This document shows, piece after piece, positions 51,100 to 59,275 of a stretch of DNA of 64,000 bases (positions are counted from its first letter, which is position 1; each line of letters opens with the position of its first letter). This stretch comes from Umezawaea endophytica (GTDB lineage Bacteria > Actinomycetota > Actinomycetes > Mycobacteriales > Pseudonocardiaceae). The position numbers and the translations under genes are program-made. Below the pieces are notes generated by a model that was given only the letters and a program-made list of their open reading frames with translations, made no database searches and had not been told where the DNA came from. Location: the NCBI RefSeq assembly GCF_025061645.1, contig NZ_JANYMP010000015.1, positions 124,001 to 188,000 of the forward strand, given 5' to 3'.

Positions 51100-51835
51100 G
51101 ATCTCCTTTGAAGATCTTGGTGCTGGGCGTCCCTTTCTGTTGCTGCATGGTGGGGGTGGGCCTGGGACGGTGGCTGGGTTTGCTCGGTTGTTGGCTGCGC
51201 ACGGGCGGGTGATCGCGCCTGTGCATCCTGGGTTCAACGGGACTGAGCGGGCCGATGGGCTGGTGACCATGCGTGGGCTTGCTGATCTCTACCTGGGGTT
51301 GCTCGAAGAATTGGATCTGCGGGATGTTGTCGTTGTCGGCAATTCCATGGGTGGGTGGATCGGTGCTGAGATGGCTGCGGCCGATACCGGGCGGATCAGT
51401 GGGTTGGTGCTGGTCAACTCTGTCGGGTTGGACGTGCCCGGTGAGCCGGTCGCCGACATCTTTCCGCTGTCGCCCGTCGAGTTGGCGAAGTTGAGCTTCC
51501 ACGACCCGGCCAGGTTCGCGTTGGACCCGGCGACGTTGCCCGAGGCGCAGCGGGTGGTCATGGCGGCCAATCGGGCCGCGCTGGTCGTGTACGGCGCTGC
51601 TGGTATGACCGATCCGACGTTGCGCGATCGGTTGTCCGACATCGCTGTGCCCACGGTCGTGCTGTGGGGTGAGTCGGATGAGGTGGTGACCCCTGCCTAC
51701 GGTCGGGAGTTCGCTGCCGCTGTTCCTGGTGCGTCGTTCCGGTTGCTTCCCGCTACCGGGCACGTGCCGCAGGTGGAGACGCCGGAGTTGTTGTTGGCGG
51801 CTGTGCTGGACTTCGTTGGTCAGACCGCCCAGTAG
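51098..51835 (+). CDS. Alpha/beta hydrolase
   Basis: This 245-residue protein has the alpha/beta hydrolase fold with the oxyanion loop LLLHGGGGPG (residues 14-23). The nucleophile elbow GNSMGG carries Ser83, the acid is Asp194 in GESDEVVTP, and the base is His222 in ATGHVPQ. The HGGGGPGTVAGF opening is typical of esterases or C-C hydrolases of the MhpC/BphD type. The substrate is unknown. The divergent MarR gene suggests induction by an aromatic or other small effector. There is no ribosome binding site, and the ATG lies inside the repeat TGTTGATAT. The 3' end overlaps the convergent gene by 16 bp. Confidence 0.9.
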   Translation: MISFEDLGAGRPFLLLHGGGGPGTVAGFARLLAAHGRVIAPVHPGFNGTERADGLVTMRGLADLYLGLLEELDLRDVVVVGNSMGGWIGAEMAAADTGRISGLVLVNSVGLDVPGEPVADIFPLSPVELAKLSFHDPARFALDPATLPEAQRVVMAANRAALVVYGAAGMTDPTLRDRLSDIAVPTVVLWGESDEVVTPAYGREFAAAVPGASFRLLPATGHVPQVETPELLLAAVLDFVGQTAQ

Positions 51836-52380
51836 TCGTTGTCCGGCAGGCGCAGCCAGGTGTCGGGTGGGCCGGTGATGGAGCGGGCGTCCGTGGGTTT
51901 GAGGTCTACGTAGGCGAAGCAGTAGGCGATGGGGTGGAATTCGTAGAGGCGTTCCAGGAGTTGGGTGTTCTCCTCGTAGTCGTCGTCTGGGCCGCCGCCT
52001 GGGAAGAGGTCTGAGCCCAGCCAGACGCCGTCGGCGATGAGGCTGCCCTGGTGGCCGCTCTTGGGGTTGGCGTACATGCCGTAGCAGGTGGTGTTGATCG
52101 AGAGTTCGCTCATCACACCCGGCATGGAGGCGCCGTAGGCCCAGGGTTGGAACAGGACGCAGCCGCCGGGGACGGTGGTGGCGGCCAGGACGAAGACGTC
52201 CTCGGCTGTGGCGGCTTGTCGTGCGGCGGTGGGAGTTAGGGGTTCTGCCCGCAACCTGCGGATGGCCTCGGTGGTGTCGATCTCCGCCACGCAGGTCAGG
52301 CTGTAGCCGTCGTCCGGTAGGTCTCCCAGCGCGGCGATCAGGCGGTCGCGTTCGGTCTCGGCTGGTGTCTGGGCCGTCAA
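51820..52380 (-). CDS. Uncharacterised cytosolic protein
   Basis: This 186-residue protein has no family I recognise. The N-terminal part is helical and acidic (ETERDRLIAALGDLPDDGYS). The C-terminal part is rich in Trp, Tyr and Gly (LFQPWAYGASMPGVMSELSI, WLGSDLFPGGGPDDDYEENT, AYCFAYVDLKPTDARS), and it looks like a compact alpha/beta domain such as immunity- or SUKH-like proteins have. I place the start at TTG 52380, because GGGGAG lies 4-5 nt before it. A TTG four codons upstream is the alternative. It stands between the hydrolase and GH15 genes in the region of altered strand composition. The function is unknown. Confidence 0.6.
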   Translation of the reverse strand: MTAQTPAETERDRLIAALGDLPDDGYSLTCVAEIDTTEAIRRLRAEPLTPTAARQAATAEDVFVLAATTVPGGCVLFQPWAYGASMPGVMSELSINTTCYGMYANPKSGHQGSLIADGVWLGSDLFPGGGPDDDYEENTQLLERLYEFHPIAYCFAYVDLKPTDARSITGPPDTWLRLPDNDYWAV

Positions 52381-52472
52381 TGGTCTCCCCAACTCGTGGA
52401 CGGACGTCGAAACTACGCCGGTTCACCTTCGGGGTGGGGGTGTTCTGCCAGGCCCGTGCTCGGTGGTCCGGT

Positions 52473-52478
52473 TAGCCT
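52473..52478 (+). promoter_or_regulatory. Leaderless-type -10 hexamer of the GH15 gene
   Basis: TAGCCT, 6 nt, then GTG at 52485. No Shine-Dalgarno sequence is present. Confidence 0.5.
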
Positions 52479-52484
52479 CGCCAA

Positions 52485-54344
52485 GTGGCACATGACACGG
52501 GACCCGGTCGCATCGAGGACTACGCGTTGCTGTCCGACCTGCGCACGGCGGCGCTCGTCGGGCGGGACGGGTCGGTCGACTGGTTGTGCATGCCGCGCTT
52601 CGACTCGCCGTCGTGCTTCTCCCGGCTGCTCGGCACCGAGGACGACGGGCACTGGCGGATCGCGCCCACGGCGGAGGTGACGGCCGTGCGGCGTCGTTAC
52701 CGGGACAACACGCTGGTGCTGGAGACGGAGTTCGACACCGCGGAGGGCACTGTTCGGCTGGTGGACACGATGCCGCCGGAGGCGACCGCCGACGACGCGG
52801 ACACGCGGCTCGTGCGGGTGCTCGAAGGGGTGACCGGGTCGGTGGAGGTCCGGTTCCAGTGGGTGGTGCGCTTCGCCTACGGCGATTCGGTGCCGTGGGT
52901 GCGGCGGTCGTCCAGCGGTGGTGACGAGTGCGTGTTCGCGGTGGCCGGTCCGTCGGCGGTCGCGCTGTACGGGGATCGGCTGCCGTACCGGGTGCCGGGG
53001 AAACGGGCGCACGAGGCCGTGTTCACCGTGGACGAAGGTGACGTGCTGTCGTGGGTGATGGAGTTCTCGTACTCGCCGGAAACGCCGCCCGCCAAGGTGG
53101 ATCCCGCCGACGAGGTGCGGCGGTCCGAGGTGTTCTGGCAGGACTGGGCGTGCGACCTCGGGTACCACGGGCCGCACGGGGACGTGGTGCGGCGGTCGCT
53201 GATCACGTTGAAGGGCCTCACGTACGCGCCGACCGGTGGCATCGTGGCGGCGCCGACGACGTCGCTGCCCGAGGTGTTCGGCGGCGAGCGGAACTGGGAC
53301 TACCGCTACTGCTGGCTGCGGGACGCGACGCTGACCCTGTTGGCGCTGGACAACTTCGGCCGGTCCGGGGAGGCGGAGGCGTGGCGGCACTGGCTGCTGC
53401 GCGCGGTCGCCGGTGACCCGGCCGACCTCCAGATCATGTACGGCCTGTCCGGCGAGCGGCACCTCGTCGAGTGGGAGGCCGACTGGCTGCCCGGCTACCG
53501 GGGCGCGAAACCGGTGCGGATCGGCAACGCGGCGTACCGGCAGCTCCAGCTCGACGTGTACGGCGAGGTGATGGACGCGCTGCACCTGGCGCGGGAGCGG
53601 GGCATCGCGGAGTCCGCCGAGTCGTGGGCGATGCAGCGCGGCATGATCGGCCACCTCCGCAAGGTCTGGGACCAGCCGGACAAGGGCCTGTGGGAGGTTC
53701 GCGGTCCGGACCGGCACTTCACCCACTCGCGGGTCATGGTGTGGGTCGCGTTCGACCGGGCCGTGCGCGCGGTGGAGCAGCACGACCTGCCGGGGCCGGT
53801 GGAGGAGTGGCGCGAGCTGCGCGACGCCGTGCGCGCGGAGGTGCTGGCGAAGGGGTGGAACGCCGAGATCGGGGCGTTCACCCAGTTCTACGGCGGCACC
53901 GAGCTGGACGCCGCCACGCTGCTCATCCCGGCCGTCGGCTTCCTGCCCGGCGACGATCCCCGCGTGCTCGGCACGATCGAGGCGATCCGCCGGGGGTTGA
54001 AGCACGGCGACCTGGTCGACCGGTACGACACCGATCCCGGTGAGTCCGAAGTGGACGGCCTGAGCGGCGAGGAGGGTTCGTTCCTCGCCTGCTCGTTCTG
54101 GTTCGTGGACGCGCTCGCCCTGTCCGGGCAACGAGAAGAGGCGGTGGCGATGTTCGACCGACTGGTGGGACTGGTGAACGACGTGGGTCTGCTCGCCGAG
54201 GAGTACGACGCCCGCACGGGCCGGATGTCCGGGAACTTCCCGCAGGCGTTCAGCCACCTCGCGCTGGTGAACAGCGCGGCGGTGCTGTACGGCCAGGGCC
54301 ACACGCGCGACGAGCGCGACCGCCGAGGCGGAGGAGACCGATGA
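52485..54344 (+). CDS. Glycoside hydrolase family 15 protein (trehalase/glucoamylase type)
   Basis: This 619-residue protein has an N-terminal beta-sandwich (IEDYALLSDLRTAALVGRDG, SVDWLCMPRFDSPSCF) and an alpha/alpha-barrel with NWDYRYCWLRDATLTLLALD, the WLPGYRGAKPVRIGNAA block and the late EVDGLSGEEGSFLACSFWFV block, which include the general acid and base Glu residues. This architecture is that of actinobacterial GH15 enzymes, of which the mycobacterial homologue is a cytosolic trehalase. There is no signal peptide, so it acts inside the cell and would release glucose from trehalose or maltodextrin. It overlaps by 4 bp a glucose-dehydrogenase-like gene that could oxidise that glucose. Confidence 0.93.
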   Translation: MAHDTGPGRIEDYALLSDLRTAALVGRDGSVDWLCMPRFDSPSCFSRLLGTEDDGHWRIAPTAEVTAVRRRYRDNTLVLETEFDTAEGTVRLVDTMPPEATADDADTRLVRVLEGVTGSVEVRFQWVVRFAYGDSVPWVRRSSSGGDECVFAVAGPSAVALYGDRLPYRVPGKRAHEAVFTVDEGDVLSWVMEFSYSPETPPAKVDPADEVRRSEVFWQDWACDLGYHGPHGDVVRRSLITLKGLTYAPTGGIVAAPTTSLPEVFGGERNWDYRYCWLRDATLTLLALDNFGRSGEAEAWRHWLLRAVAGDPADLQIMYGLSGERHLVEWEADWLPGYRGAKPVRIGNAAYRQLQLDVYGEVMDALHLARERGIAESAESWAMQRGMIGHLRKVWDQPDKGLWEVRGPDRHFTHSRVMVWVAFDRAVRAVEQHDLPGPVEEWRELRDAVRAEVLAKGWNAEIGAFTQFYGGTELDAATLLIPAVGFLPGDDPRVLGTIEAIRRGLKHGDLVDRYDTDPGESEVDGLSGEEGSFLACSFWFVDALALSGQREEAVAMFDRLVGLVNDVGLLAEEYDARTGRMSGNFPQAFSHLALVNSAAVLYGQGHTRDERDRRGGGDR

Positions 54345-55366
54345 GGGCCGCGTTCGTGGTGCCGGGCAAGCCGGAACTGGCCGAGGTCGTCGAGTGGGAC
54401 GAGCCCGTGCCCGCCGACGGCGAGGTGCGGGTCGAGGGCCTGCTGGTCGGCATGTGCGGGACCGACGTGGAGATCGTGCGCGACGGCTTCGGCACGCCGC
54501 CGCCGGGCAAGACCGGGTTCGTGCTGTTCCACGAGTCGCTGGGCCGGGTCGTGGCCGCGCCGATGGGCGGTGACCTCGCACCCGGTGACCTCGTCGCGGG
54601 TGTAGTGCGGCGGCCGGACACCGTGCCGTGCTCCGCGTGCGCCGTGGACGCGTGGGACTTCTGCCAGAACGGGAAGTACACCGAGCGCGGCATCAAGGAG
54701 CTGGACGGCTACGGCATGCAGAAGTGGAGCGTTCCGCCGAAGTACGCGATCAAGCTGGACCCGACGCTCGGCGACCTCGGCGTGCTGACCGAGCCGACGT
54801 CCATCGTGGCGAAGGCGTGGGACCAGGCGCTGTTGAACTGCCGCCGCGCCCACCTGACCCCGAGGACCGTGCTGATCACCGGCGCGGGCCCGATCGGCCT
54901 GCTGGCGGCGATGCTGGCCGTGCAGCGCGGACTGGCCGTGCACGTGGTCGACCGGGCCACGTCCGGCCGCAAGCCCGACCTGGTGCGGGGGTTGGGCGCG
55001 ACCTACCACTCCACTGTGGACACGGTGCCCGAGGTGGACGTCGCGATCGAGTGCACCGGCGTCGCCGAACTCGTCTGGGAGGCCGTGCGCCGCGCCGCGG
55101 TGACGGTGCTGACCGGCCTGTCCGGCGACCACGGGACGTTCCCCGCCGAACGCCTGGTGCTCGACGAACTGGTGCTGCACAACCGCTCCGTCGTCGGCTC
55201 GGTCAACGCGGGCCTCGCCGACTGGCACACGGCGGCCGACGCGCTTGCCGCCGCCGACCGCACCTGGCTCGGCGGCCTGATCACCCGCCGGGTGCCGCTC
55301 GACCGGTTCGTGGACGCGATGGAGCGGCAGCCCGACGACGTGAAGGTGGTCGTAGACCTGGCCTAG
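54341..55366 (+). CDS. Glucose-1-dehydrogenase-like zinc alcohol dehydrogenase
   Basis: This 341-residue medium-chain dehydrogenase has an N-terminal zinc-binding domain (Cys39 in GMCGTDVEIV, His64-Glu65 in LFHESLGRVV) and cysteines 97, 100 and 108 in a structural-zinc loop with only three Cys. A Rossmann fold (LITGAGPIGLLAAMLAVQRG) follows. The GMCGTD, LFHES and EPTSIVAKAWDQ segments point to the glucose 1-dehydrogenase group, which oxidises glucose to gluconolactone with NAD(P). The ATGA overlap with the GH15 gene makes the pair an apparent two-step unit from trehalose to gluconolactone. The exact sugar is an inference. Confidence 0.88.
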   Translation: MRAAFVVPGKPELAEVVEWDEPVPADGEVRVEGLLVGMCGTDVEIVRDGFGTPPPGKTGFVLFHESLGRVVAAPMGGDLAPGDLVAGVVRRPDTVPCSACAVDAWDFCQNGKYTERGIKELDGYGMQKWSVPPKYAIKLDPTLGDLGVLTEPTSIVAKAWDQALLNCRRAHLTPRTVLITGAGPIGLLAAMLAVQRGLAVHVVDRATSGRKPDLVRGLGATYHSTVDTVPEVDVAIECTGVAELVWEAVRRAAVTVLTGLSGDHGTFPAERLVLDELVLHNRSVVGSVNAGLADWHTAADALAAADRTWLGGLITRRVPLDRFVDAMERQPDDVKVVVDLA

Positions 55367-55396
55367 CGGTCGCCCGGACGGCGGGGCCGTCGCGGA

Positions 55397-55428
55397 ATCC
55401 CGGATCGGCGTCGCCCGCGGTCCGGGAT
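55397..55428 (+). terminator. Hairpin after the glucose-dehydrogenase-like gene
   Basis: ATCCCGGA and TCCGGGAT form an 8-bp stem with a 16-nt loop, 30 bp after the stop and just before the lipoprotein -10 hexamer. There is no T run. Confidence 0.45.
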
Positions 55429-55432
55429 CCGC

Positions 55433-55438
55433 TACCTT
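55433..55438 (+). promoter_or_regulatory. Leaderless-type -10 hexamer of type VII locus B
   Basis: TACCTT, 6 nt, then the ATG at 55445. No Shine-Dalgarno sequence is present. Confidence 0.5.
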
Positions 55439-55444
55439 GCCCCC

Positions 55445-56038
55445 ATGAGCCACTGGCACCGCGTCGCGGCACTCGCCGCCGCCGTCGCCCTCCTCGCGGG
55501 CTGCTCGCAGAAGACCTCGGGCACCGCGTCCACGGGAGCGGCCGGGTCGAGCGGGCCCACGTCCGCGACGTCGAAGCCGTCGACCAGCGCGAAGCCGTCG
55601 GTCGAGCGGCCGAAGAAGGTCGATCTCACCGGTGTGGACTCCTGCTCCGTGCTCACCGACGCGCAGAAGCAGCAGTTCGACCTGACCGGGAAGCCGGGGC
55701 GGCTGCCGTACCCGACCCACCCCGAGGCGACCCTGTGCTCCATCGGGTCGAGCGACTTCTCCTACGGCCTCGCCGTCGCGGTCATCACGAGCGAGGGCAT
55801 CGAGATGTACGCCCAGGGCGTCGAGTCCGGGAAGGCCGCCACGATGGTGGTCGGGAGCTTCCCCGCGGTCCTCAGCGAGTTCCCCGGCGCGCTGCCCGCC
55901 TGCTTCGTCGGTCTGGATGTCGCGGACGGCCAGTTGATCGAGGTTCAGGTCGACGGCTCGAAGCTGCCGATGGCCGAGCTCTGCGCCCGTGCCACGAACA
56001 TCGCCGACGCGGTCATCCAGACGATCAGCGCCAGGTGA
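55445..56038 (+). CDS. DUF3558 lipoprotein (locus B)
   Basis: This 197-residue lipoprotein has Cys20 in the lipobox LLAGC, a Ser/Thr/Ala/Pro tether, and the DUF3558 domain (VDLTGVDSCSVLTDAQKQQF, EATLCSIGS, ACFVGLDVADGQLIEVQVDG) with paired cysteines. It corresponds to the DUF3558 protein of locus A at 17873-18481, but here it comes first, before the PE-like gene, instead of second. It lies outside the membrane next to the wall. The function is unknown. The ATG is 6 nt behind TACCTT. Confidence 0.88.
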   Translation: MSHWHRVAALAAAVALLAGCSQKTSGTASTGAAGSSGPTSATSKPSTSAKPSVERPKKVDLTGVDSCSVLTDAQKQQFDLTGKPGRLPYPTHPEATLCSIGSSDFSYGLAVAVITSEGIEMYAQGVESGKAATMVVGSFPAVLSEFPGALPACFVGLDVADGQLIEVQVDGSKLPMAELCARATNIADAVIQTISAR

Positions 56039-56159
56039 CGAGTGTCTTAAGTAGAACTGCGCGAATACCAGCGGAACCGTCGCGTCGCGCCGTGCATCAG
56101 AGTTAAAGTCGTCTCAATTGCACTCACTGGGGTAAGTGCAGGACTGAGGAGGGTGTGCC

Positions 56160-56549
56160 GTGTTCATCGCGGATGGTGGTGGGGGCTCGTCGCAGCCCTC
56201 GGTCCCTGAGTACAGCGGTTCGAAGCAGGGGCTCAAGATCGAACCCTCGGCCATTCCCGCAGCTCGGAAGGTTTTCGAAGACGCGCTGACCGTGCTCGAC
56301 AACCAGATCAGGGCGACCCGCGCCTCGCTCAAGGCGAAGCAGTGGGCGCTCGATCCGGTCAGCGCGGAGACGGCGGACAAGTTCAACGTCCGCACCTTCG
56401 AGGGCGGGGACACCGCCGCGACCGCCGCGATCCTGGCGTACCGCGAGCAGCTCAGCGGAGTTGTGACTCAGCTCACTCAGATCGAAGCCACCTACCGTCG
56501 GGTCGAGGGTGACAACGTCGCGTCCTGGGGGCGCATCAACCCGGCCTGA
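56160..56549 (+). CDS. PE-like ESX-associated protein (locus B)
   Basis: This 129-residue protein has a flexible Gly/Ser-rich N-terminus (FIADGGGGSSQPSVPEYSGS) and a helical hairpin (LKIEPSAIPAARKVFEDALT and AAILAYREQLSGVVTQLTQI), which fits PE-type ESX substrates. The turn does not keep a strict PE motif. A GAGGAGGG ribosome binding site lies 6 nt before the GTG. It directly precedes the PPE-like gene (41 bp) and is the equivalent of the protein at 17418-17873 in locus A. A 121-bp A/T-richer stretch upstream may contain a second promoter. Confidence 0.75.
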   Translation: MFIADGGGGSSQPSVPEYSGSKQGLKIEPSAIPAARKVFEDALTVLDNQIRATRASLKAKQWALDPVSAETADKFNVRTFEGGDTAATAAILAYREQLSGVVTQLTQIEATYRRVEGDNVASWGRINPA

Positions 56550-56590
56550 CCCGGCCAGCCGCACGACCGCACCCGAGGGGGCGAAGGACC

Positions 56591-57946
56591 ATGGGCGATC
56601 ACCGCTGGCGCGGGTACACCCACGAAGAACTGCACACCATGATCAACGGCGGGCCTGGCGTTGCCGCTTCCATCCCGCTCGAAGATAGCTGGAAGGCCCT
56701 GTCGGAGACGCTGGGCCAGATCGACACGTCCATCCAGGACGGGCTGACCAAGGTCGGCGCGAGCTGGGAAGGCGCCTCGGCCGAGGCGGCCACCGCCGCG
56801 CTGTCGCCGCTCGCGGCGTGGGCGACCGACGCGGGCCAGGGCGCGGACACGATGAAGGCCTCGGCCCAGCTCCAGGGCGGCTACATCGCGGACGCGCGCA
56901 AGGAGATGCCCGAGCCGGTGATGGTGACCACCGAGGCGCCGTCGACGGGCGACAAGGTGCTCGGCGCGCTGACCGGGCCTGTCGGCATGCTGCACGTGAT
57001 CAACCAGCAGAAGGACCACGAGGCCCAGGAAGCCGCTCAGGACAACGCTGAGCAGAAGGCCATCACGGTCATGAACAACTACCAGTCCAGCAGCGAGTGG
57101 AACAGCGACACGCTCGGCGAGTTCGTCCCGCCGCCGCAGGTCGTGATCGACACGCCGCCGCCGGGCGGCGCGGGCTCGTACAACAGCTCCAGCGCGAACT
57201 ACAGCAGCACCGACTCGTCGGCGTACACGCCCAAGGGCGGCGACGGCACCACGTCGACGTCGTGGGCGCCGCCGCCGTCGAGCCCGCCCCCTGTCTCCCC
57301 GCCGCCGGTGTTCACCGGTGGTGGCGGTGGCGGCACGACGAACCCGACGTGGACGCCTCCGCCCGCGCAGCCGCCGGTGAACCTGCCGGTCCAGCCGACG
57401 CCCCCGCCTCCCGGCACCCCGCCGCCCGGTGGTTTCCCGCCGCCCGGCGCGGGTCCGGTCCGGCCGCCGTTCAAGGGCGGCCCGGTCCCGCCCGGTGGGC
57501 TCCGGCCCAGCGGTCCGGTCGGCCCCGGCGGTCGTCCGGTCCAGCCCGGCGGCTTCCGGCCCGGCGGTCCGGGTGGCCCCGGTGGTCCCGCCGGTGGTCC
57601 CGGTGGCACCAGCGGTTCGGGCGGTCCCGGTGGGCGCGGCGGCTTCGGCGGCGTGCCCGGCGGCCCCGGCCAGGGCATGGCGGGCGCGAACGGCCCCGGC
57701 GGGCAGTTCGCCGGTCGTCCCGGCGGTCCCGGTGGTCCTGGCGGCTTCGGTCCCGGTGGCGGCGCGAACGGCCCCGGCGGCCGTCCGGGCCAGGGTCCCG
57801 GCGGCGGTGCCGCGGGCGGTCGTGGGGGCGACGGCGAAGAGGACGGCGAGCACAAGATCGCGGACTACCTGGTGGAGACGGACGACGTGTTCGGCGACGA
57901 CCGCCTCGTCGCTCCACCCGTGATCGGGGAGACACCGCAGCAGTGA
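56591..57946 (+). CDS. PPE-like type VII substrate with Pro/Gly-rich region (locus B)
   Basis: This 451-residue protein has an N-terminal helical PPE/WXG100-like domain of about 180 residues with KVGASWEGASAEAATAALSP. A Pro-rich segment (about 185-290) and then a Gly/Pro repeat region (about 290-410) lead to an acidic tail DGEEDGEHKIADYLVETDD followed by VFGDDRLVAPPVIGE. The tail matches that of the locus A homologue. The EspG gene overlaps its stop by GTGA. It is probably dimerised with the PE-like protein and exported by an ESX system encoded elsewhere. The low-complexity part suggests a wall-spanning or surface role. Confidence 0.82.
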   Translation: MGDHRWRGYTHEELHTMINGGPGVAASIPLEDSWKALSETLGQIDTSIQDGLTKVGASWEGASAEAATAALSPLAAWATDAGQGADTMKASAQLQGGYIADARKEMPEPVMVTTEAPSTGDKVLGALTGPVGMLHVINQQKDHEAQEAAQDNAEQKAITVMNNYQSSSEWNSDTLGEFVPPPQVVIDTPPPGGAGSYNSSSANYSSTDSSAYTPKGGDGTTSTSWAPPPSSPPPVSPPPVFTGGGGGGTTNPTWTPPPAQPPVNLPVQPTPPPPGTPPPGGFPPPGAGPVRPPFKGGPVPPGGLRPSGPVGPGGRPVQPGGFRPGGPGGPGGPAGGPGGTSGSGGPGGRGGFGGVPGGPGQGMAGANGPGGQFAGRPGGPGGPGGFGPGGGANGPGGRPGQGPGGGAAGGRGGDGEEDGEHKIADYLVETDDVFGDDRLVAPPVIGETPQQ

Positions 57947-58749
57947 CGTACTTCGGGGGGCCGGTGGAGAGGGAACCCGTATCCCTCTCCACCGAGGAGT
58001 TCGACGTCGTGTGGGAGCACCTGCGACTGGGGCCGATGCCGCTCGTCATCAAGGTGCCCTCACCCGGCAAGACCGAGCGCGAACGCCGTGACCTGGAACA
58101 GCGGGTCTGGTACGCGCTGGAGTCCCGCGGGCTCGGGCGGCCGATCGGGCTGCACCCCGAACTCGACCAGTTGATCAGGATGTTCGTCCGCCCCCAGTTG
58201 GAGGTGGACGCCAGGGTGTGGGTCGGCAGGAGCGTCCGCGTGCTCGCCGTCGCGAACGGCGACGCGGGCGCGGTCGCCACGCTGTCCGGCGACCGGATCA
58301 CGTTCCAGCGCGCGGCGGGGTCCGGTCTGCCGACCGCGGTCATCGCCGCGCTGCCGGAGCACCCGGCCGGGACGGGGCACTCGGTGACCATGCCGAGCGC
58401 CGACCTGGAGGCCGCCGTCCAGAAGTCCGACGGCACGCCCAAGAGCCTGGAGAACTCGCTCCGCGACCACGGTGTGCGGGACGAGGACGCGAAGACGCTG
58501 GTGAAGATGTTCACCAACCTGGTGCACACGGGGAACTTCGGCGCCGCGGCCCGCGACCGGTACGGCAAGCGCTGCCGCTTGGAGCGGGTGGTCGCGTTCT
58601 TCGACACCGAGGACGGGCGCTACCTCCAGCAGCGCCGCGCTTCGCCGGGTACCGAACCCTGGAGCACGTTCACCCCCACCGACCTGCGTAGGCTCAAGTT
58701 CCAGCTCGACGAACTGCTCGCGGAAGCCGTGCGCGGCGCGAAGGGCTGA
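57943..58749 (+). CDS. espG: EspG-family ESX secretion chaperone (locus B)
   Basis: This 268-residue protein is the locus B counterpart of the EspG at 19786-20559. Shared blocks are LSTEEFDVVWEHLRLGPMPL, IKVPSPGKTERERRDLEQRV, the central sheet (LEVDARVWVGRSVRVLAVAN) and RVVAFFDTEDGRYLQQRRAS. EspG proteins hold PPE partners soluble in the cytoplasm until export. Coupling to the PPE-like gene (4-bp overlap) supports that role. A perfect 14-bp hairpin ends the operon. Confidence 0.9.
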   Translation: MTYFGGPVEREPVSLSTEEFDVVWEHLRLGPMPLVIKVPSPGKTERERRDLEQRVWYALESRGLGRPIGLHPELDQLIRMFVRPQLEVDARVWVGRSVRVLAVANGDAGAVATLSGDRITFQRAAGSGLPTAVIAALPEHPAGTGHSVTMPSADLEAAVQKSDGTPKSLENSLRDHGVRDEDAKTLVKMFTNLVHTGNFGAAARDRYGKRCRLERVVAFFDTEDGRYLQQRRASPGTEPWSTFTPTDLRRLKFQLDELLAEAVRGAKG

Positions 58750-58791
58750 GGTTCCGGGCCCGTGCCGCAGGAGTGCGACGGGCCCGGAACC
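58750..58791 (+). terminator. Terminator of type VII locus B
   Basis: GGTTCCGGGCCCGT and ACGGGCCCGGAACC form a perfect 14-bp stem with a 14-nt loop starting right at the end of espG. There is no T run. Confidence 0.75.
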
Positions 58792-58868
58792 ACCTCCCGG
58801 CGCGGACGTGTCCGTTGTGGACGGTGCCGGGAAACGTGACGAGGCGCGACCTCCGCCGCCGTCCCGAC

Positions 58869-58874
58869 TAGCCT
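58869..58874 (+). promoter_or_regulatory. Leaderless-type -10 hexamer of the SCP2-like gene
   Basis: TAGCCT, 6 nt, then GTG at 58881. No Shine-Dalgarno sequence is present. Confidence 0.5.
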
Positions 58875-58880
58875 GGACGC

Positions 58881-59258
58881 GTGCCGTCGAAAACCGTTGA
58901 CCCACACGAGATGCGCGCCGCGGTGGCGGCCGTGCTGCCCTGGCTGGAAGGCGCGGCCGAGCAGCCGGACCGGCCCGTGCTCGCCGCCGCCGTCCGCCTC
59001 AGCCTCCGCACCCTGGAGCAGGACGCGCCCGGCCGCAGCGTCGAGGTGCGCGTGCCGCCGTTCGCCGCCGTGCAGTGCGTCGCCGGCCCCCGGCACACGC
59101 GCGGCACGCCGCCCAACGTCGTCGAGACCGACCCCCGCACGTGGCTCGAACTCGCGACCGGCAGGCTGACCTGGGCCGACGGCCTGGCCGACGCGAGGAT
59201 CACCGCGTCGGGCAGCCGTGCCGACCTGTCCGCGCTGCTCCCCGTGCTGCGCTTCTAG
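58881..59258 (+). CDS. Small sterol-carrier-family (SCP2-like) protein
   Basis: This 125-residue cytosolic protein has the compact sterol-carrier-like pattern: an N-terminal helix (DPHEMRAAVAAVLPWLEG), three to four strands (RSVEVRVPPFAAVQCVAG, PNVVETDPRTWLELATGRLT), and WADGLADARITASGSRADLS at the C-terminus. A protein of this kind lies just upstream of purF in mycobacteria (Rv0807 as I recall), so it marks the conserved neighbourhood, although 4.5 kb of other genes now separate it from purF. The ligand, if any, is unknown. It may be a lipid-binding remnant domain or a regulator. Confidence 0.82.
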   Translation: MPSKTVDPHEMRAAVAAVLPWLEGAAEQPDRPVLAAAVRLSLRTLEQDAPGRSVEVRVPPFAAVQCVAGPRHTRGTPPNVVETDPRTWLELATGRLTWADGLADARITASGSRADLSALLPVLRF

Positions 59259-59263
59259 CGATC

Positions 59264-59269
59264 TACCAT
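59264..59269 (+). promoter_or_regulatory. Leaderless-type -10 hexamer of the pirin gene
   Basis: TACCAT, 6 nt, then the ATG at 59276. No Shine-Dalgarno sequence is present. Confidence 0.48.
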
Positions 59270-59275
59270 CTCGGC

